Below are positions 28,631 to 37,381 of a stretch of DNA of 64,000 nucleotides, in pieces (positions within the stretch are counted from its first letter, which is position 1; each line of letters opens with the position of its first letter). The stretch is from NCBI GenBank assembly GCA_900468535.1, contig UBTY01000021.1, positions 1 through 64,000 on the forward strand, written 5' to 3'. The stretch comes from Hyphomicrobiales bacterium. Its GTDB lineage: Bacteria; Pseudomonadota; Alphaproteobacteria; Rhizobiales; Rhizobiaceae. A program made the translations under genes and the position numbers. The notes beneath the pieces are model-generated. The model saw only the letters and a list, made by a program, of their open reading frames with translations. It searched no databases and was not told where the DNA came from.

Positions 28631-30133
28631 TCAGGTCCGCGATGCGCTCTGCATGCCCGGCGTCGAGAAAAACTTCCGGATGGAACCGAACCATCCACGT
28701 CGCCGGTATCCGGCGGGATCTGGTGGCGTCCATTCAGGCAGCACGACCAGCGTCTGCCCACCGAGCGCTTCAGCAAGATCAAATGTCCCGCGTATCGTCG
28801 GCGTCAGGAGATCGGCGAGAAGCACCGTGCCCATGCCAGCGGCCAGCGAAAGGACCATGACAACGATCAGGAACTTCATCCGTGACTGGGTGGGATAGAG
28901 CGGTACGTCGGGCGTTTCGATAACCTCGATCTGCATCGCGGACTCGCCACTCTCCAGACGCTCCCCGGTCCGTGCAGTCTCAAGCTTGCTCTTCATGTCG
29001 TCGAGACTGCGCTGCAGGCCGGTCCGCTCTATATCGATCGCATTCATCTGTGCTTCGATATCGGGTGCTCGGCTGATATCCATCTTGATCGCGGAGATCT
29101 TAGACCGAAGCTGATCGCGCTGCTGCTGAAGTGCTGCCTGGCGTGCCTTGGCGATCGGAACCCGCTGCGACACCAGCGCCAGTTCCGGCGGCAGGTCGAC
29201 TGCACCCGAATTAGCCTCCGTGCCTGCCTCCGGCGGATTGGCGGCCTGGCTCTTCAACAGGTCAATCTTCTGTTTCAACGCACGGATCTGCGGGTGCGAT
29301 TCCGAATAGATCAGAAGCTTCTCGTTGATCTGCGTCTGCAACTGCGCGAGTTGCGCACGTCGGCGTGTCGCGTCGGCCGAATTCTCGATCCCCAGCCGCA
29401 GCTGGGCCTGCAGAAGACTGACCTCTTCATTCTGCGAGGCGATCGCCGTCTCCAGTCCCGACAGGTCGCGCTCCCGTTCCTGCAGCTCGATCAGCAGCTG
29501 AGGCACACGGTTGGGCATTACATCCTTGTTCTCTTCAACGAACTTGTCGCGATACGCTTCTTTCTGCTTCAGTTTTGCTTCCAGATCCTCCGTTTCTCGC
29601 GTCAGGAACTGTGCCGTTTCCGTAGCGCGCGACACGCGGATTCGCTTGGTCTCGTTCATCAGCATATCGATCAGGTCGGCCGTCACTGCAGCGGCAACCT
29701 TCGGATCCCCATACTTGAAACCAACGTGGACAACAGAACTGGCCGAGGTCGGGTCGGCGCCTTCCGGCGTCTCGCTAGTGATGGTGATCGCGAGGCGAAT
29801 GACGTCCGCGAACTTGCTCTTCGAAAGAGCCTGAGCCAGCGCCGGAAAGAGGTCGTGCCGATCGGCAAGTCCAAGCAGGCTATCGCGGGCCAGTACGCGT
29901 TGCTCAATCAGCTGCAGGCGTTCGTTGGTGACTGTCGCCGGCACCAATGTCGATGGAATTTGCTGCCCCTCGACGATCAGGACCGCCTGCGAATAATAGG
30001 TCCGCGGCAGTTGCAGCACGACCGTTGTTCCAACGATGAGCAGGAGCAGGAATGGCAGAAGAAAATAGTTCTTCTTCGCCAAGAGAAGATCGAAATAGTA
30101 TCGAGCGTTTCGGATCAGGAAATCTTTATTCAT
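28631..30133 (-). CDS. Wzc/GumC-like polysaccharide chain-length determinant
   Basis: This inner-membrane protein of about 500 residues has the co-polymerase plan: a first membrane helix at about residues 24-43 (FLLPFLLLLIVGTTVVLQLP), a large periplasmic domain with long coiled coil (LEAKLKQKEAYRDKFVEENK and following), and a second helix near residue 430 (FLIVVMVLSLAAGMGTVLLA) after the proline-rich DVPLYPTQSRM. It has no C-terminal kinase domain; the CpsD-like protein next door takes that place. It would set chain length and connect to the Wza-like channel. The ATG at 30133 is chosen because it starts just before the first helix and lies 58 bases after the upstream gene. Confidence 0.9.
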   Translation of the reverse strand: MNKDFLIRNARYYFDLLLAKKNYFLLPFLLLLIVGTTVVLQLPRTYYSQAVLIVEGQQIPSTLVPATVTNERLQLIEQRVLARDSLLGLADRHDLFPALAQALSKSKFADVIRLAITITSETPEGADPTSASSVVHVGFKYGDPKVAAAVTADLIDMLMNETKRIRVSRATETAQFLTRETEDLEAKLKQKEAYRDKFVEENKDVMPNRVPQLLIELQERERDLSGLETAIASQNEEVSLLQAQLRLGIENSADATRRRAQLAQLQTQINEKLLIYSESHPQIRALKQKIDLLKSQAANPPEAGTEANSGAVDLPPELALVSQRVPIAKARQAALQQQRDQLRSKISAIKMDISRAPDIEAQMNAIDIERTGLQRSLDDMKSKLETARTGERLESGESAMQIEVIETPDVPLYPTQSRMKFLIVVMVLSLAAGMGTVLLADLLTPTIRGTFDLAEALGGQTLVVLPEWTPPDPAGYRRRGWFGSIRKFFSTPGMQSASRT

Positions 30134-30191
30134 CGCGTCACTCGTCGGGCTGGCGCCTGCTCGTTTTCTGGCCGGATACTGTTGGAAATTG

Positions 30192-31454
30192 TCATTGGAC
30201 GGCAGCCCCCTCGGCAGATGAAGCCTTGCTTTCAAGCCGCGGCGCTTCAGAGGCATTTGGCAAGGCATCGACCGCCAGCACGCTGGTTGTGCCGTAAAGG
30301 ACCCTCACGAGGTCGCCCGGCTGTAGCGGCGTCATCTCGTCGGCGTCAAATTCCTGCGGTGTTCCATCGACCGCCCGAACGATGCGGTAGCGAACGGTGC
30401 GAACGTTCGCACTGGAAGTCTCGCTTGCGCTCCGTTCGTACACGTCGAGAACCTTGCGGGCATCTGTGAGTGTGTTTTTCGTCTCTTCCAGCTGACGTTC
30501 GACATCGACGGTTTCGGAGAGCGCTCTTTCCCGTTGCTGGCGAAGTGCGGTATCGATCTGGGTCAGCTCCTGCTGAACCGCGCGTTGAGCAGTCGTAAAG
30601 TCGGCGACAAGCCGGCCCTTGGCAGTCTCAAGGTCGGCGATCTCATTCTCGCGGTCAAATCGCTGCGTGGCCTGAAGAGCTCCCTTCTCGATCAACGCAA
30701 CAACCGAATCGCGGCGTTGTTTTGCGACTTCAATGCGCCGATCGAGCGTTTCAGACTGCTCGGTGATAGCAGCGATGTTTCGCGCTCCGAGCGTCTCCGT
30801 ATCGCTGCGCGCCTTCACCTGTGCTTGGATTCCCTGGCGGTAGGCATCGAGCAGCGTCTGCTCCTGTTCCGCGATCGCCTTGCTCTCCGGGTCGTCACCG
30901 GGAATTTCGACCGCCGTCTTGTCTTCCAGCTCTGCCTGCAGACGGGCGTGGCGGGCCGTCATCTGCTTAAGCCGGGTCTCGGTCTCGGCAATTGTTCGCC
31001 GCACGACGATGGTGCGATCCTCATCGGCCGGCAGCAGCTGGCTACGACGCAACCCTCCGGCGACGCTCACACCATGCAGGACAGTCATGCCCTTCCGGAA
31101 AGGATAGGATCCGGGGGTCGTGACCTCGCCGCCCAGGAATATACTTGGCTGATGCAGCGGATCCGGACGCAGCATGATCGTCAGGTTCGGATTTTCCTTG
31201 AAGAATGGACGCAGCTTGTCGTTGAATGCCGCTTCAACCTCGGTAACAGTCAGCCCGGCAGCCTTCAGATGTCCGGCAAGCGGGAAAGAAACCCAGCCAT
31301 CGGGCTCGACAACCACGTTACGGCGAAGGTCCTCTTCCTGGGCAACCCACACCTCTAAAGTATCACCCGGCTGGAGGAGATATTTTTCCTGCCCTTGGGC
31401 CGTACCCAACAGCGCCAAGTAAAGCAGACCCGCACAGGCATATTTCATACGCAT
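30192..31454 (-). CDS. Wza-like polysaccharide export protein with coiled coil
   Basis: The 420-residue product has a signal peptide (KYACAGLLYLALLGTAQG), a polysaccharide export domain (YLLQPGDTLEVWV at about residue 27, EPDGWVSFPLAGHLKAAGLT), an SLBB-type unit (IFLGGEVTTPGSYPFRKG), and then a coiled coil of over 200 residues ending in VDGTPQEFDADEMTPLQPGD. There is no lipobox cysteine, unlike E. coli Wza. The coiled coil suggests a fusion-like protein spanning the periplasm, as in rhizobial ExoF-type proteins. The ATG at 31454 has GAGG six bases upstream. It heads the minus-strand operon with the Wzc-like, CpsD-like, ATPase and GT2 genes. Confidence 0.88.
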   Translation of the reverse strand: MRMKYACAGLLYLALLGTAQGQEKYLLQPGDTLEVWVAQEEDLRRNVVVEPDGWVSFPLAGHLKAAGLTVTEVEAAFNDKLRPFFKENPNLTIMLRPDPLHQPSIFLGGEVTTPGSYPFRKGMTVLHGVSVAGGLRRSQLLPADEDRTIVVRRTIAETETRLKQMTARHARLQAELEDKTAVEIPGDDPESKAIAEQEQTLLDAYRQGIQAQVKARSDTETLGARNIAAITEQSETLDRRIEVAKQRRDSVVALIEKGALQATQRFDRENEIADLETAKGRLVADFTTAQRAVQQELTQIDTALRQQRERALSETVDVERQLEETKNTLTDARKVLDVYERSASETSSANVRTVRYRIVRAVDGTPQEFDADEMTPLQPGDLVRVLYGTTSVLAVDALPNASEAPRLESKASSAEGAAVQ

Positions 31455-32002
31455 ACTTTGCCTCAACAGGAGTATTATTTCTCAAAGCTTGGCCCGACTT
31501 GGAGCGTCACTGGCTGCATAGTAATGGCTTCGCCGGTGGGTGAGAACAACGCACAATGGAGTACATCACAGCTTCGTTAGCGACCATTCCCGCAAACGCT
31601 TTCGAGGCTCCACTTGCCGCGCCGCACACTACGCAGCGGCCGATCATCGGCGACCGCGGCGCTCCGCGGTGGCCGTGCCATAGACCCCATCGATTCAACG
31701 TCTGTATATTCCGACGGCGATAGAGACTATACTTAACAAATTAAGCCAGACACCTAATATATTGATGAATTTATATTATAGCGCAGAATGCAAGGATTTG
31801 GTTCTGTCGCTTCTGTGTATAGACATGACTTCGGCGCGCAGAATTAAGTATTAACTTTGAATTAAATGTCAGCGATCTGTCGGAGTCATAACGCGGGAAC
31901 ATGTTCCGCGCCCGCGAATTGGCCAAAAGTCAATATCCACCGGAAGAGATAGGGCTTCATCCATTCGGATGGCAGACTCAGGGTAGTCGCCCGCTCGTCG
32001 AA
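31455..32002. other. 548-base intergenic region before the Wza-like gene
   Basis: No gene is supported here. The stretch 31720-31870 is clearly AT-rich against the GC-rich background and is a likely place for the promoter of the Wza-like operon, although no convincing -35/-10 pair can be named. A perfect palindrome GGAACATGTTCC lies at 31896-31907, closer to the EamA gene end. No terminator with a T-run is visible after the EamA gene. Confidence 0.45.
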
Positions 32003-32929
32003 CTAGGCACCAGTAGCGTTGCCGAAGCCTTTGTGCGACAGCCGATTCGTATTCGCCTGCCGACGCTCCCACCAGATGATCAGCAGGCTGCTGGCAACGA
32101 TCAACAGGGCGCCGGCGATCACGTTGGGGGTCGGAACTTCCGACCAAATCAGGTAGCCGAAGAGGAAAGCCCAGAGGAGCCCGCTGTACTCCATCGGCGC
32201 AAGAGTCGATGCGGGTGCGTAGCGAAACCCTTCATAAAGCAGGTACTGTCCGAGTGCAGCCACAGCCCCGAGCGCGGCAAGCAGCAACCATCCAGTCAGG
32301 TCGGGCGCCTTCCACAACCAGGGCAAAGTGGCGCCGCAGGCAATCAGAAACAGGAAGCTGGTCGCCATCATCTGATTGAGGGTGCTCTCGGTTCGGCTGA
32401 CCAGCCGGATCAACACCGTACTCCACGCCCAGCAGAATCCTGCGAAGAGCACCATTCCCGCCGGCGCCAGCGACGGCGCCGTCGCCGGGTTCGCAGCCAG
32501 GAGCACGCCCACGAAACCACCGATACACGCAATCCAGCGGACCGCGCCGACGCTTTCCTTGAGCACGAAGATCGACAGAACGACAACGATGATCGGGGCC
32601 GAGAAATACATTGTCGTCAGCTCGGCGAGGCCTAAATGCCTCGCGGAGGAGTAGTAGGCCATCCAGGCAGCGAACATCAAACCCGCCCTCAGCATCATCG
32701 AATTGCGATGCGGGCTCTTCAATATGGACGGGTGCTTCAGGCGATGCACCATCACGGCCGCCACCACCATGATGACGAGGCTTCGAATGAACAGGATCTG
32801 CGGGACAGAGTAGTCGGCAACGAGCCATTTCACGATAGCGTCCTGGATCGCAAACAGGGAATAACCGCTGCAAGCGAGAAGAATTCCAGCGAGTGCGTCG
32901 GAAGGCTGATCGGGAGACCGGGAGGACAT
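32003..32929 (-). CDS. EamA/DMT-family membrane transporter
   Basis: The 308-residue product has ten predicted hydrophobic segments in two homologous halves, the layout of the drug/metabolite transporter superfamily (EamA domains about residues 12-140 and 150-285). ACIGGFVGVLLAANP at the end of the first half and GALLIVASSLLIIWWERRQ at the end of the second are typical. Substrates of this family range from amino acids to other metabolites and cannot be inferred. The ATG at 32929 diverges from the hydroxylase-family gene, with 192 bases between the two starts for both promoters. Confidence 0.88.
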   Translation of the reverse strand: MSSRSPDQPSDALAGILLACSGYSLFAIQDAIVKWLVADYSVPQILFIRSLVIMVVAAVMVHRLKHPSILKSPHRNSMMLRAGLMFAAWMAYYSSARHLGLAELTTMYFSAPIIVVVLSIFVLKESVGAVRWIACIGGFVGVLLAANPATAPSLAPAGMVLFAGFCWAWSTVLIRLVSRTESTLNQMMATSFLFLIACGATLPWLWKAPDLTGWLLLAALGAVAALGQYLLYEGFRYAPASTLAPMEYSGLLWAFLFGYLIWSEVPTPNVIAGALLIVASSLLIIWWERRQANTNRLSHKGFGNATGA

Positions 32930-33121
32930 TTGAAAACGAATGGGTATGGCGGGTCGGATTTGACCGGCAGGTATCAGGAACGCACAGGGATGACAACTGC
33001 GAGATTTCGCCGTTCGGTGTGCGGCAGGCCTCCGCGACCACGCGCCGCCTCATTCGATCTTGCGTCGAAACAGAAGTCGCTATCTATTACCCGCCACTTT
33101 GGACAGCAGCGAGAGCGGTGC

Positions 33122-34123
33122 GTGCAGAATACAACAAGACCCAATCTCCATCGCCTGGCTGCATGGCTTCTTTGGCCGGGGCTATTCGCGGCCGGTCTCA
33201 TCGGCGCGGGCTTCGCCTTCCATACAGATATGCCGCTGCTATGGTTCAACGTCGTGTATCTATCGATCGTCGCCGCCATTGCTTTATGCGAGCGGCTGAT
33301 GCCCTACGAGCAGCAATGGCTGCGGCGCGACGGGGAGACCTTCAACGATGTTGCTCACACCCTATTGAACAAAGGCGGCGTGCAGCTGGCGGCAGCGCTT
33401 GGCGCATCGGCGCCGATTGCTGTCGCGACGATCGCTCAGCCGGCCATCAACGCGCCGACCTGGCTGTGGCCGGTCGGATGGCCGCTTGCGGTTCAGGTCG
33501 TGATTGGATTGATCATTGCCGAGCTCGGGCTTTACATCGCCCACCGCGCCGCCCATGAAAAGCTATCTCTCTGGCGGTTTCACGCGCTCCATCACAGCGT
33601 CGAACGGCTGTGGGTGGTGAACACCGGTCGCTTCCACCTTGTCGATTCCCTTTTCAAGATCGCGCTCAGCCAGATTCCGCTCTATCTGCTCGGGGCGCCG
33701 CTCGAAGTGTTTTTGTGGGTCGGCGCGGTAACGGCCTTCATCGGCCTGCTCACCCACTGCAACATTGATGTCCGCACGGGGCCGCTCGACTTCGTTTTCA
33801 GCACACCTCAGCTTCATCGCTGGCACCATTCTCGAGTGCTCGCCGAAGGCAATACCAACTACGGAGAGAACCTCGTCCTATGGGACCAGGTTTTCGGGAC
33901 ATATTTTAACCCCGACCGCCGCCCGCCCGTTGATATCGGCATAAGCGGACGCGTCGCGGACAGCTTCGTCGGTCAGTTCCTGCAGCCCTTCTCGACACGA
34001 GGGTTCCGGCAGATTCTAGGACGAAAGGCCGACCATCCCGAAATTGGGATTGCCGGCCTGAAAGGGACTGGATCAAAATCCAGCGATCGCACACCAAGCT
34101 CGATCGCTGAGTTTACCGAATAG
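33122..34123 (+). CDS. sterol desaturase/fatty acid hydroxylase family protein
   Basis: This is a membrane di-iron enzyme of the fatty acid hydroxylase superfamily. The 333-residue product has four hydrophobic segments and the conserved histidine boxes HRAAHE, HALHHSVE, a lone His in LTHCNID and HRWHHSRV, which bind the two irons. The frame is open far upstream but that part is arginine-rich and unlike any domain. I chose the GTG at 33122 because it directly precedes the first membrane segment and has GAGAG nearby. Possible substrates are membrane lipids or ornithine-lipid-like molecules; sequence alone does not decide. It converges on the LuxR-type regulator with an 11-base gap. Confidence 0.85.
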   Translation: MQNTTRPNLHRLAAWLLWPGLFAAGLIGAGFAFHTDMPLLWFNVVYLSIVAAIALCERLMPYEQQWLRRDGETFNDVAHTLLNKGGVQLAAALGASAPIAVATIAQPAINAPTWLWPVGWPLAVQVVIGLIIAELGLYIAHRAAHEKLSLWRFHALHHSVERLWVVNTGRFHLVDSLFKIALSQIPLYLLGAPLEVFLWVGAVTAFIGLLTHCNIDVRTGPLDFVFSTPQLHRWHHSRVLAEGNTNYGENLVLWDQVFGTYFNPDRRPPVDIGISGRVADSFVGQFLQPFSTRGFRQILGRKADHPEIGIAGLKGTGSKSSDRTPSSIAEFTE

Positions 34124-34134
34124 CCAACAAAGGG

Positions 34135-34914
34135 CTATTCGGCAGATGCGCTCCAGCGGGACTCACCCTGGAACAGATCGTTGAGCTTGTAGGCGACTTC
34201 GGTGCGATTGGTCGCTTTCAGCTTTTTCATGATGTTGCGGATATGAACCTTGACGGTGCTTTCGCGCAGGTTGAGTTCATACGCAATAATCTTGTTTGCC
34301 TTGCCCTTTCGAAGAGCTTGGACCACTTCCGCCTGTCGCAGGGTGAACATGCGGCTGAGTTCTTTCTGCCGGGGCGCGTTGTCGACAACGGTCGACGAGG
34401 AGAACGTGTTTCCGGCAATGATGAAGGTGCCACCCGCAACCGCGAGCGCAATCGCTTCCACACATACCTCGACCCCAACGGAGGTCGGAATAAAACCACG
34501 TGCACCGCGCTCCAATACTTTGAGCGTCTGGTTCAGATCGTCGCCGTCGGCAAGAATGACGACCGGCGCCGGCGCCAGTTCGGCAGCGATACTTGCAATT
34601 TCATCGCAAAGATTGCCATCGCTTGCCTTGCGACCAGCAATGTTAAACAGAACCGCTGTCAGATTCTGGAAAGAATCCTTCTTGCGGCGCCATTCGGATA
34701 CGGATCCGACGGCAAGCGCCTTCATCCCCAATCCGTTTCTTGTCAGGGTCGTCGCCAGGCATTCGCGCTCAAGCGTCCGAGAATCGATGATCAGAAGGCA
34801 CCGATCATCATCGACGCCGGCGAGATCGTTTAGTGCTCGCGCCGACGTTGTCATCGTCTGAATTTTGCCGATAGGTGTGCGTCCACTTTCAAATTCCGAA
34901 GGTACGTAATTCAT
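34135..34914 (-). CDS. LuxR-type response regulator with degenerate receiver domain
   Basis: The 259-residue product has a C-terminal LuxR/FixJ helix-turn-helix (FTLRQAEVVQALRKGKANKI, then LRESTVKVHIRNIMKKL) and a receiver-like N-terminal half (RCLLIIDSRTLERECLATTL to ARGFIPTS). In the receiver the acidic pair is reduced to Asp-Ser, the phospho-acceptor position reads VLFNIAG with Asn where Asp is expected, and the conserved Lys before TS is missing. It is probably not controlled by phosphorylation. The ATG at 34914 has GAGG five bases upstream; an ATG at 34950 and a TTG at 35001 are in frame but weakly supported. It may regulate the nearby polysaccharide genes, by position only. Confidence 0.85.
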   Translation of the reverse strand: MNYVPSEFESGRTPIGKIQTMTTSARALNDLAGVDDDRCLLIIDSRTLERECLATTLTRNGLGMKALAVGSVSEWRRKKDSFQNLTAVLFNIAGRKASDGNLCDEIASIAAELAPAPVVILADGDDLNQTLKVLERGARGFIPTSVGVEVCVEAIALAVAGGTFIIAGNTFSSSTVVDNAPRQKELSRMFTLRQAEVVQALRKGKANKIIAYELNLRESTVKVHIRNIMKKLKATNRTEVAYKLNDLFQGESRWSASAE

Positions 34915-35383
34915 ACTTGCCTCATACTCAATAGTTTTCGAGGTGACCATTCGCAACGAAATGCAATACTCTGGGACTTCTTCCTGCTTTATTGTATTCA
35001 AGTAGTTTCCGGCGCTGACTTCGGTGAAGAGAGAAGGTTTCTACTTTGTTAAGAACCTACATACAGGACTACTAATAATCAACCTCAAATATTTACCGGC
35101 CAAAGCATAACTAGAGCGCAGTATATAAAATTCTACCTCCATTGGTCCAAAGTAGGAATTTAATTTTCTCAGTATGATCGAAAGGCGGTCTTGCAGCACC
35201 CTTCCTTTACTGATTGGAAATAACGTTTCTTAATAATAATAGAAAAATATAGTTCTTGCCGCCAATACTCGGCTGAACATTGCATATGTTCATAAAGTTT
35301 CGTTTAAGTTGTACTAAAATTGACATTCCGTTCAAGGCAAGAGAAGCATTGAGGAATATCGGGAAGTAACTAAATGGCGACTT
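34915..35383. other. 469-base AT-rich intergenic region
   Basis: This lies between the LuxR-type regulator and cobM, both on the minus strand. It is one of the most AT-rich parts of the window (35000-35340). It must hold the promoter of the regulator gene and the 3-prime end of the cobLM transcript. No ORF, terminator hairpin with T-run, or convincing promoter boxes could be fixed. Confidence 0.45.
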
Positions 35384-36142
35384 TCATCGCCGGTCGCGGA
35401 ACCGCCTTTGATAGGCTGGATCGTAAAGCGAACTTTCCCGAAAATCGTCCGCCGCAAGCGATGGTCCGACAAATATGATCGCCGTTCGCTCGATCGGGTT
35501 CTGCGCCAGTTTTGCCTCGATGTCACCAAGCGTGCCACGAAGGATCCGCTCATCCGACCAGCTGGCCTTCGCCACGATCGCAACCGGGCAATCAGCACCA
35601 TAGAGCGGCGTCAGTTCCTCCACGACCTGCGCCAGGGCATGGATCGCGAGATGAATGGCAAGCGTAGAGCCGGTCGCCCCGAACTTCGACAGCGTCTCCT
35701 CATTGGGCATTGGCGATGCACGACCCGATACGCGTGTCAGCACCAGGCTCTGCGCAACGGTCGGGATGGTAAGTTCCCGACCAAGTGCAGCAGCAGCAGC
35801 AGCGAATGATGGGACGCCCGGCGTCAGCGTGTAGTCGATGCCAAGCCTCTCCAGTCGACGGATCTGCTCAGCGACAGCACTCCAGACAGAAAGGTCGCCG
35901 GAATGAAGGCGCGCGACGTCGTGCCCCGCATCGGCTGCTTTCACATACTCTGCTTCAATCTCATCGAGCGACAACGGCGCCGTGTCGATTATCAGCGCAT
36001 CCGGGGGGCAGTATTGCAGCAATTCCGGCGACACGATGGAGCCGGCGTATAGGCATACCGCGCATCTGCCGATCAGATCGCGACCGCGTACGGTAATGAG
36101 GTCTGCGGCCCCTGGTCCGGCTCCAATGAAATGCACCGTCAT
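35384..36142 (-). CDS. cobM: precorrin-4 C11-methyltransferase CobM
   Basis: CobM methylates precorrin-4 at C11 with S-adenosylmethionine in the aerobic cobalamin pathway. The 252-residue protein has the tetrapyrrole methylase fold: [18 protein letters not shown] at the start, [30 protein letters not shown] (the GDxxxW-type active-site loop) and [18 protein letters not shown]. Length is usual. The ATG at 36142 lies nine bases after the cobL stop, and cobM is the last gene of the minus-strand cobL-cobM pair. Confidence 0.96.
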   Translation of the reverse strand: MTVHFIGAGPGAADLITVRGRDLIGRCAVCLYAGSIVSPELLQYCPPDALIIDTAPLSLDEIEAEYVKAADAGHDVARLHSGDLSVWSAVAEQIRRLERLGIDYTLTPGVPSFAAAAAALGRELTIPTVAQSLVLTRVSGRASPMPNEETLSKFGATGSTLAIHLAIHALAQVVEELTPLYGADCPVAIVAKASWSDERILRGTLGDIEAKLAQNPIERTAIIFVGPSLAADDFRESSLYDPAYQRRFRDRR

Positions 36143-36151
36143 GTCTCGTCT

Positions 36152-37381
36152 CTACTCCTTCGTCCAGCACCACTGCGTCACCGGCATGGCCGGACGCCAT
36201 CCCGTCATCTGACCGATGGCGGCCGCGCGGCTGATTTCAATCCGCGTGATCGAGCCACCCATGGCCGCGTGCAGCGCCATTATCTTTGCTTCCATCTCAA
36301 GCGTCACACCATTGGCGACGATGCGGCCGCCAGGCCTGAGCGCGGCAAGAGCGGCATCCATCACGCCCTCTCCGCTTCCCCCGCCGCCGACGAAGACAAC
36401 GTCCGGCCGCGGCAAGCTCTCCAGGGCCTCAGGCGCCCTACCCTCGACAACAGCAAGAGTTGGCACCCCGAGGTTGTTCGCATTGCGCGCAATACGCTGC
36501 GCGCGTTCTCCCGATTGCTCGATGGCGATGGCCTTGAGAGAGGGATGCTGCAGCATCCACTCTATTGCGATGGAGCCGGAGCCTGAACCGATGTCCCACA
36601 GCAGCTCGCCATAACGCGGCGAAAGCGCCGAAAGCGTGATAGCCCGATGCTCCCGCTTGGTAATCTGACCGTCGTGCTCGAAGAAGTGGTCGTCGAGGCC
36701 GCTTGCAAAGCCGATTGTTCTGGCATCCGCAGCGCCCACGATCTCAAGCGCGCACACATTCAAGGGGTCGATGTCGTCGAGATCGAAATGTTCGGCGTGC
36801 TGCTGCCGGATACGCTCCCGCGCTCCTCCCAACGCCTCCAGGACATAGATATTCGACTTTGCGAAGCCGTGCCTGCAAAGGAGCGCCGCAAGTTGCGCGG
36901 GGGTCTCGGCATCGGAGGTCAGGGCGACTATCCGCCGGCCCGGATGCAGATGCGGACATAGTAGCTCGATCGGGCGGCCATGAAGCGACACCGACGCCAC
37001 GTCCTGCAGCGCCCAGCCGAGCCGCGATGCGGCGAGGCTGAAGGATGACGGTGCGGGAATGGTGAGGATTTCGTCCGCCGGAACGTGCCGCGAGAGCGTG
37101 GCGCCCACGCCGTAGAGGAATGGATCGCCGGAGGCCAGAACCACGACGGGCGTTCCCCTTCGCGCAACGATCTCCGCCACGGAACGCTCGAAGGGGCTCA
37201 CCCAATCCAGCTGCTGCCCCCTAACGAGCGGGGCCATCAATGCGTGATGACGCGCCCCGCCATAAACGACCGGAGCCGCTGAAATCAGGTGCTTCGCCCG
37301 CTCGCCAAGGCCGGCTGGACCGTCCTCGCCAATCCCGATAATAGTCAGCCAGCGGTCAGGAGCGATGGAGGTTTCAGACAT
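36152..37381 (-). CDS. cobL: precorrin-6B C5,15-methyltransferase (decarboxylating) CobL
   Basis: CobL adds methyl groups at C5 and C15 and removes the acetate carboxyl at C12. The 409-residue protein is the usual fusion of a CbiE-like N-terminal half (WLTIIGIGEDGPAGLGERAK, VLASGDPFLYGVGATL) and a CbiT-like C-terminal half with a class I SAM-binding site (LLWDIGSGSGSIAIEW, FVGGGGSGEGVMDAAL). The ATG at 37381 forms a CATG with the ATG of the divergent cobK, so the two start codons overlap by two bases on opposite strands. Promoters must lie inside each other's coding sequence. Confidence 0.94.
   Translation of the reverse strand: MSETSIAPDRWLTIIGIGEDGPAGLGERAKHLISAAPVVYGGARHHALMAPLVRGQQLDWVSPFERSVAEIVARRGTPVVVLASGDPFLYGVGATLSRHVPADEILTIPAPSSFSLAASRLGWALQDVASVSLHGRPIELLCPHLHPGRRIVALTSDAETPAQLAALLCRHGFAKSNIYVLEALGGARERIRQQHAEHFDLDDIDPLNVCALEIVGAADARTIGFASGLDDHFFEHDGQITKREHRAITLSALSPRYGELLWDIGSGSGSIAIEWMLQHPSLKAIAIEQSGERAQRIARNANNLGVPTLAVVEGRAPEALESLPRPDVVFVGGGGSGEGVMDAALAALRPGGRIVANGVTLEMEAKIMALHAAMGGSITRIEISRAAAIGQMTGWRPAMPVTQWCWTKE

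Noticed and set aside
31896..31907. GGAACATGTTCC palindrome as a LexA site
   Set aside because: Alphaproteobacterial LexA sites are GTTC-N7-GTTC direct repeats, and the site is not near a gene start, so no function is claimed.
32636..33121. Longer N-terminus (about 160 residues) for the fatty acid hydroxylase-family protein
   Set aside because: The extra part is antisense to the EamA gene, rich in His and Arg and without any domain; the GTG at 33122 has better support.
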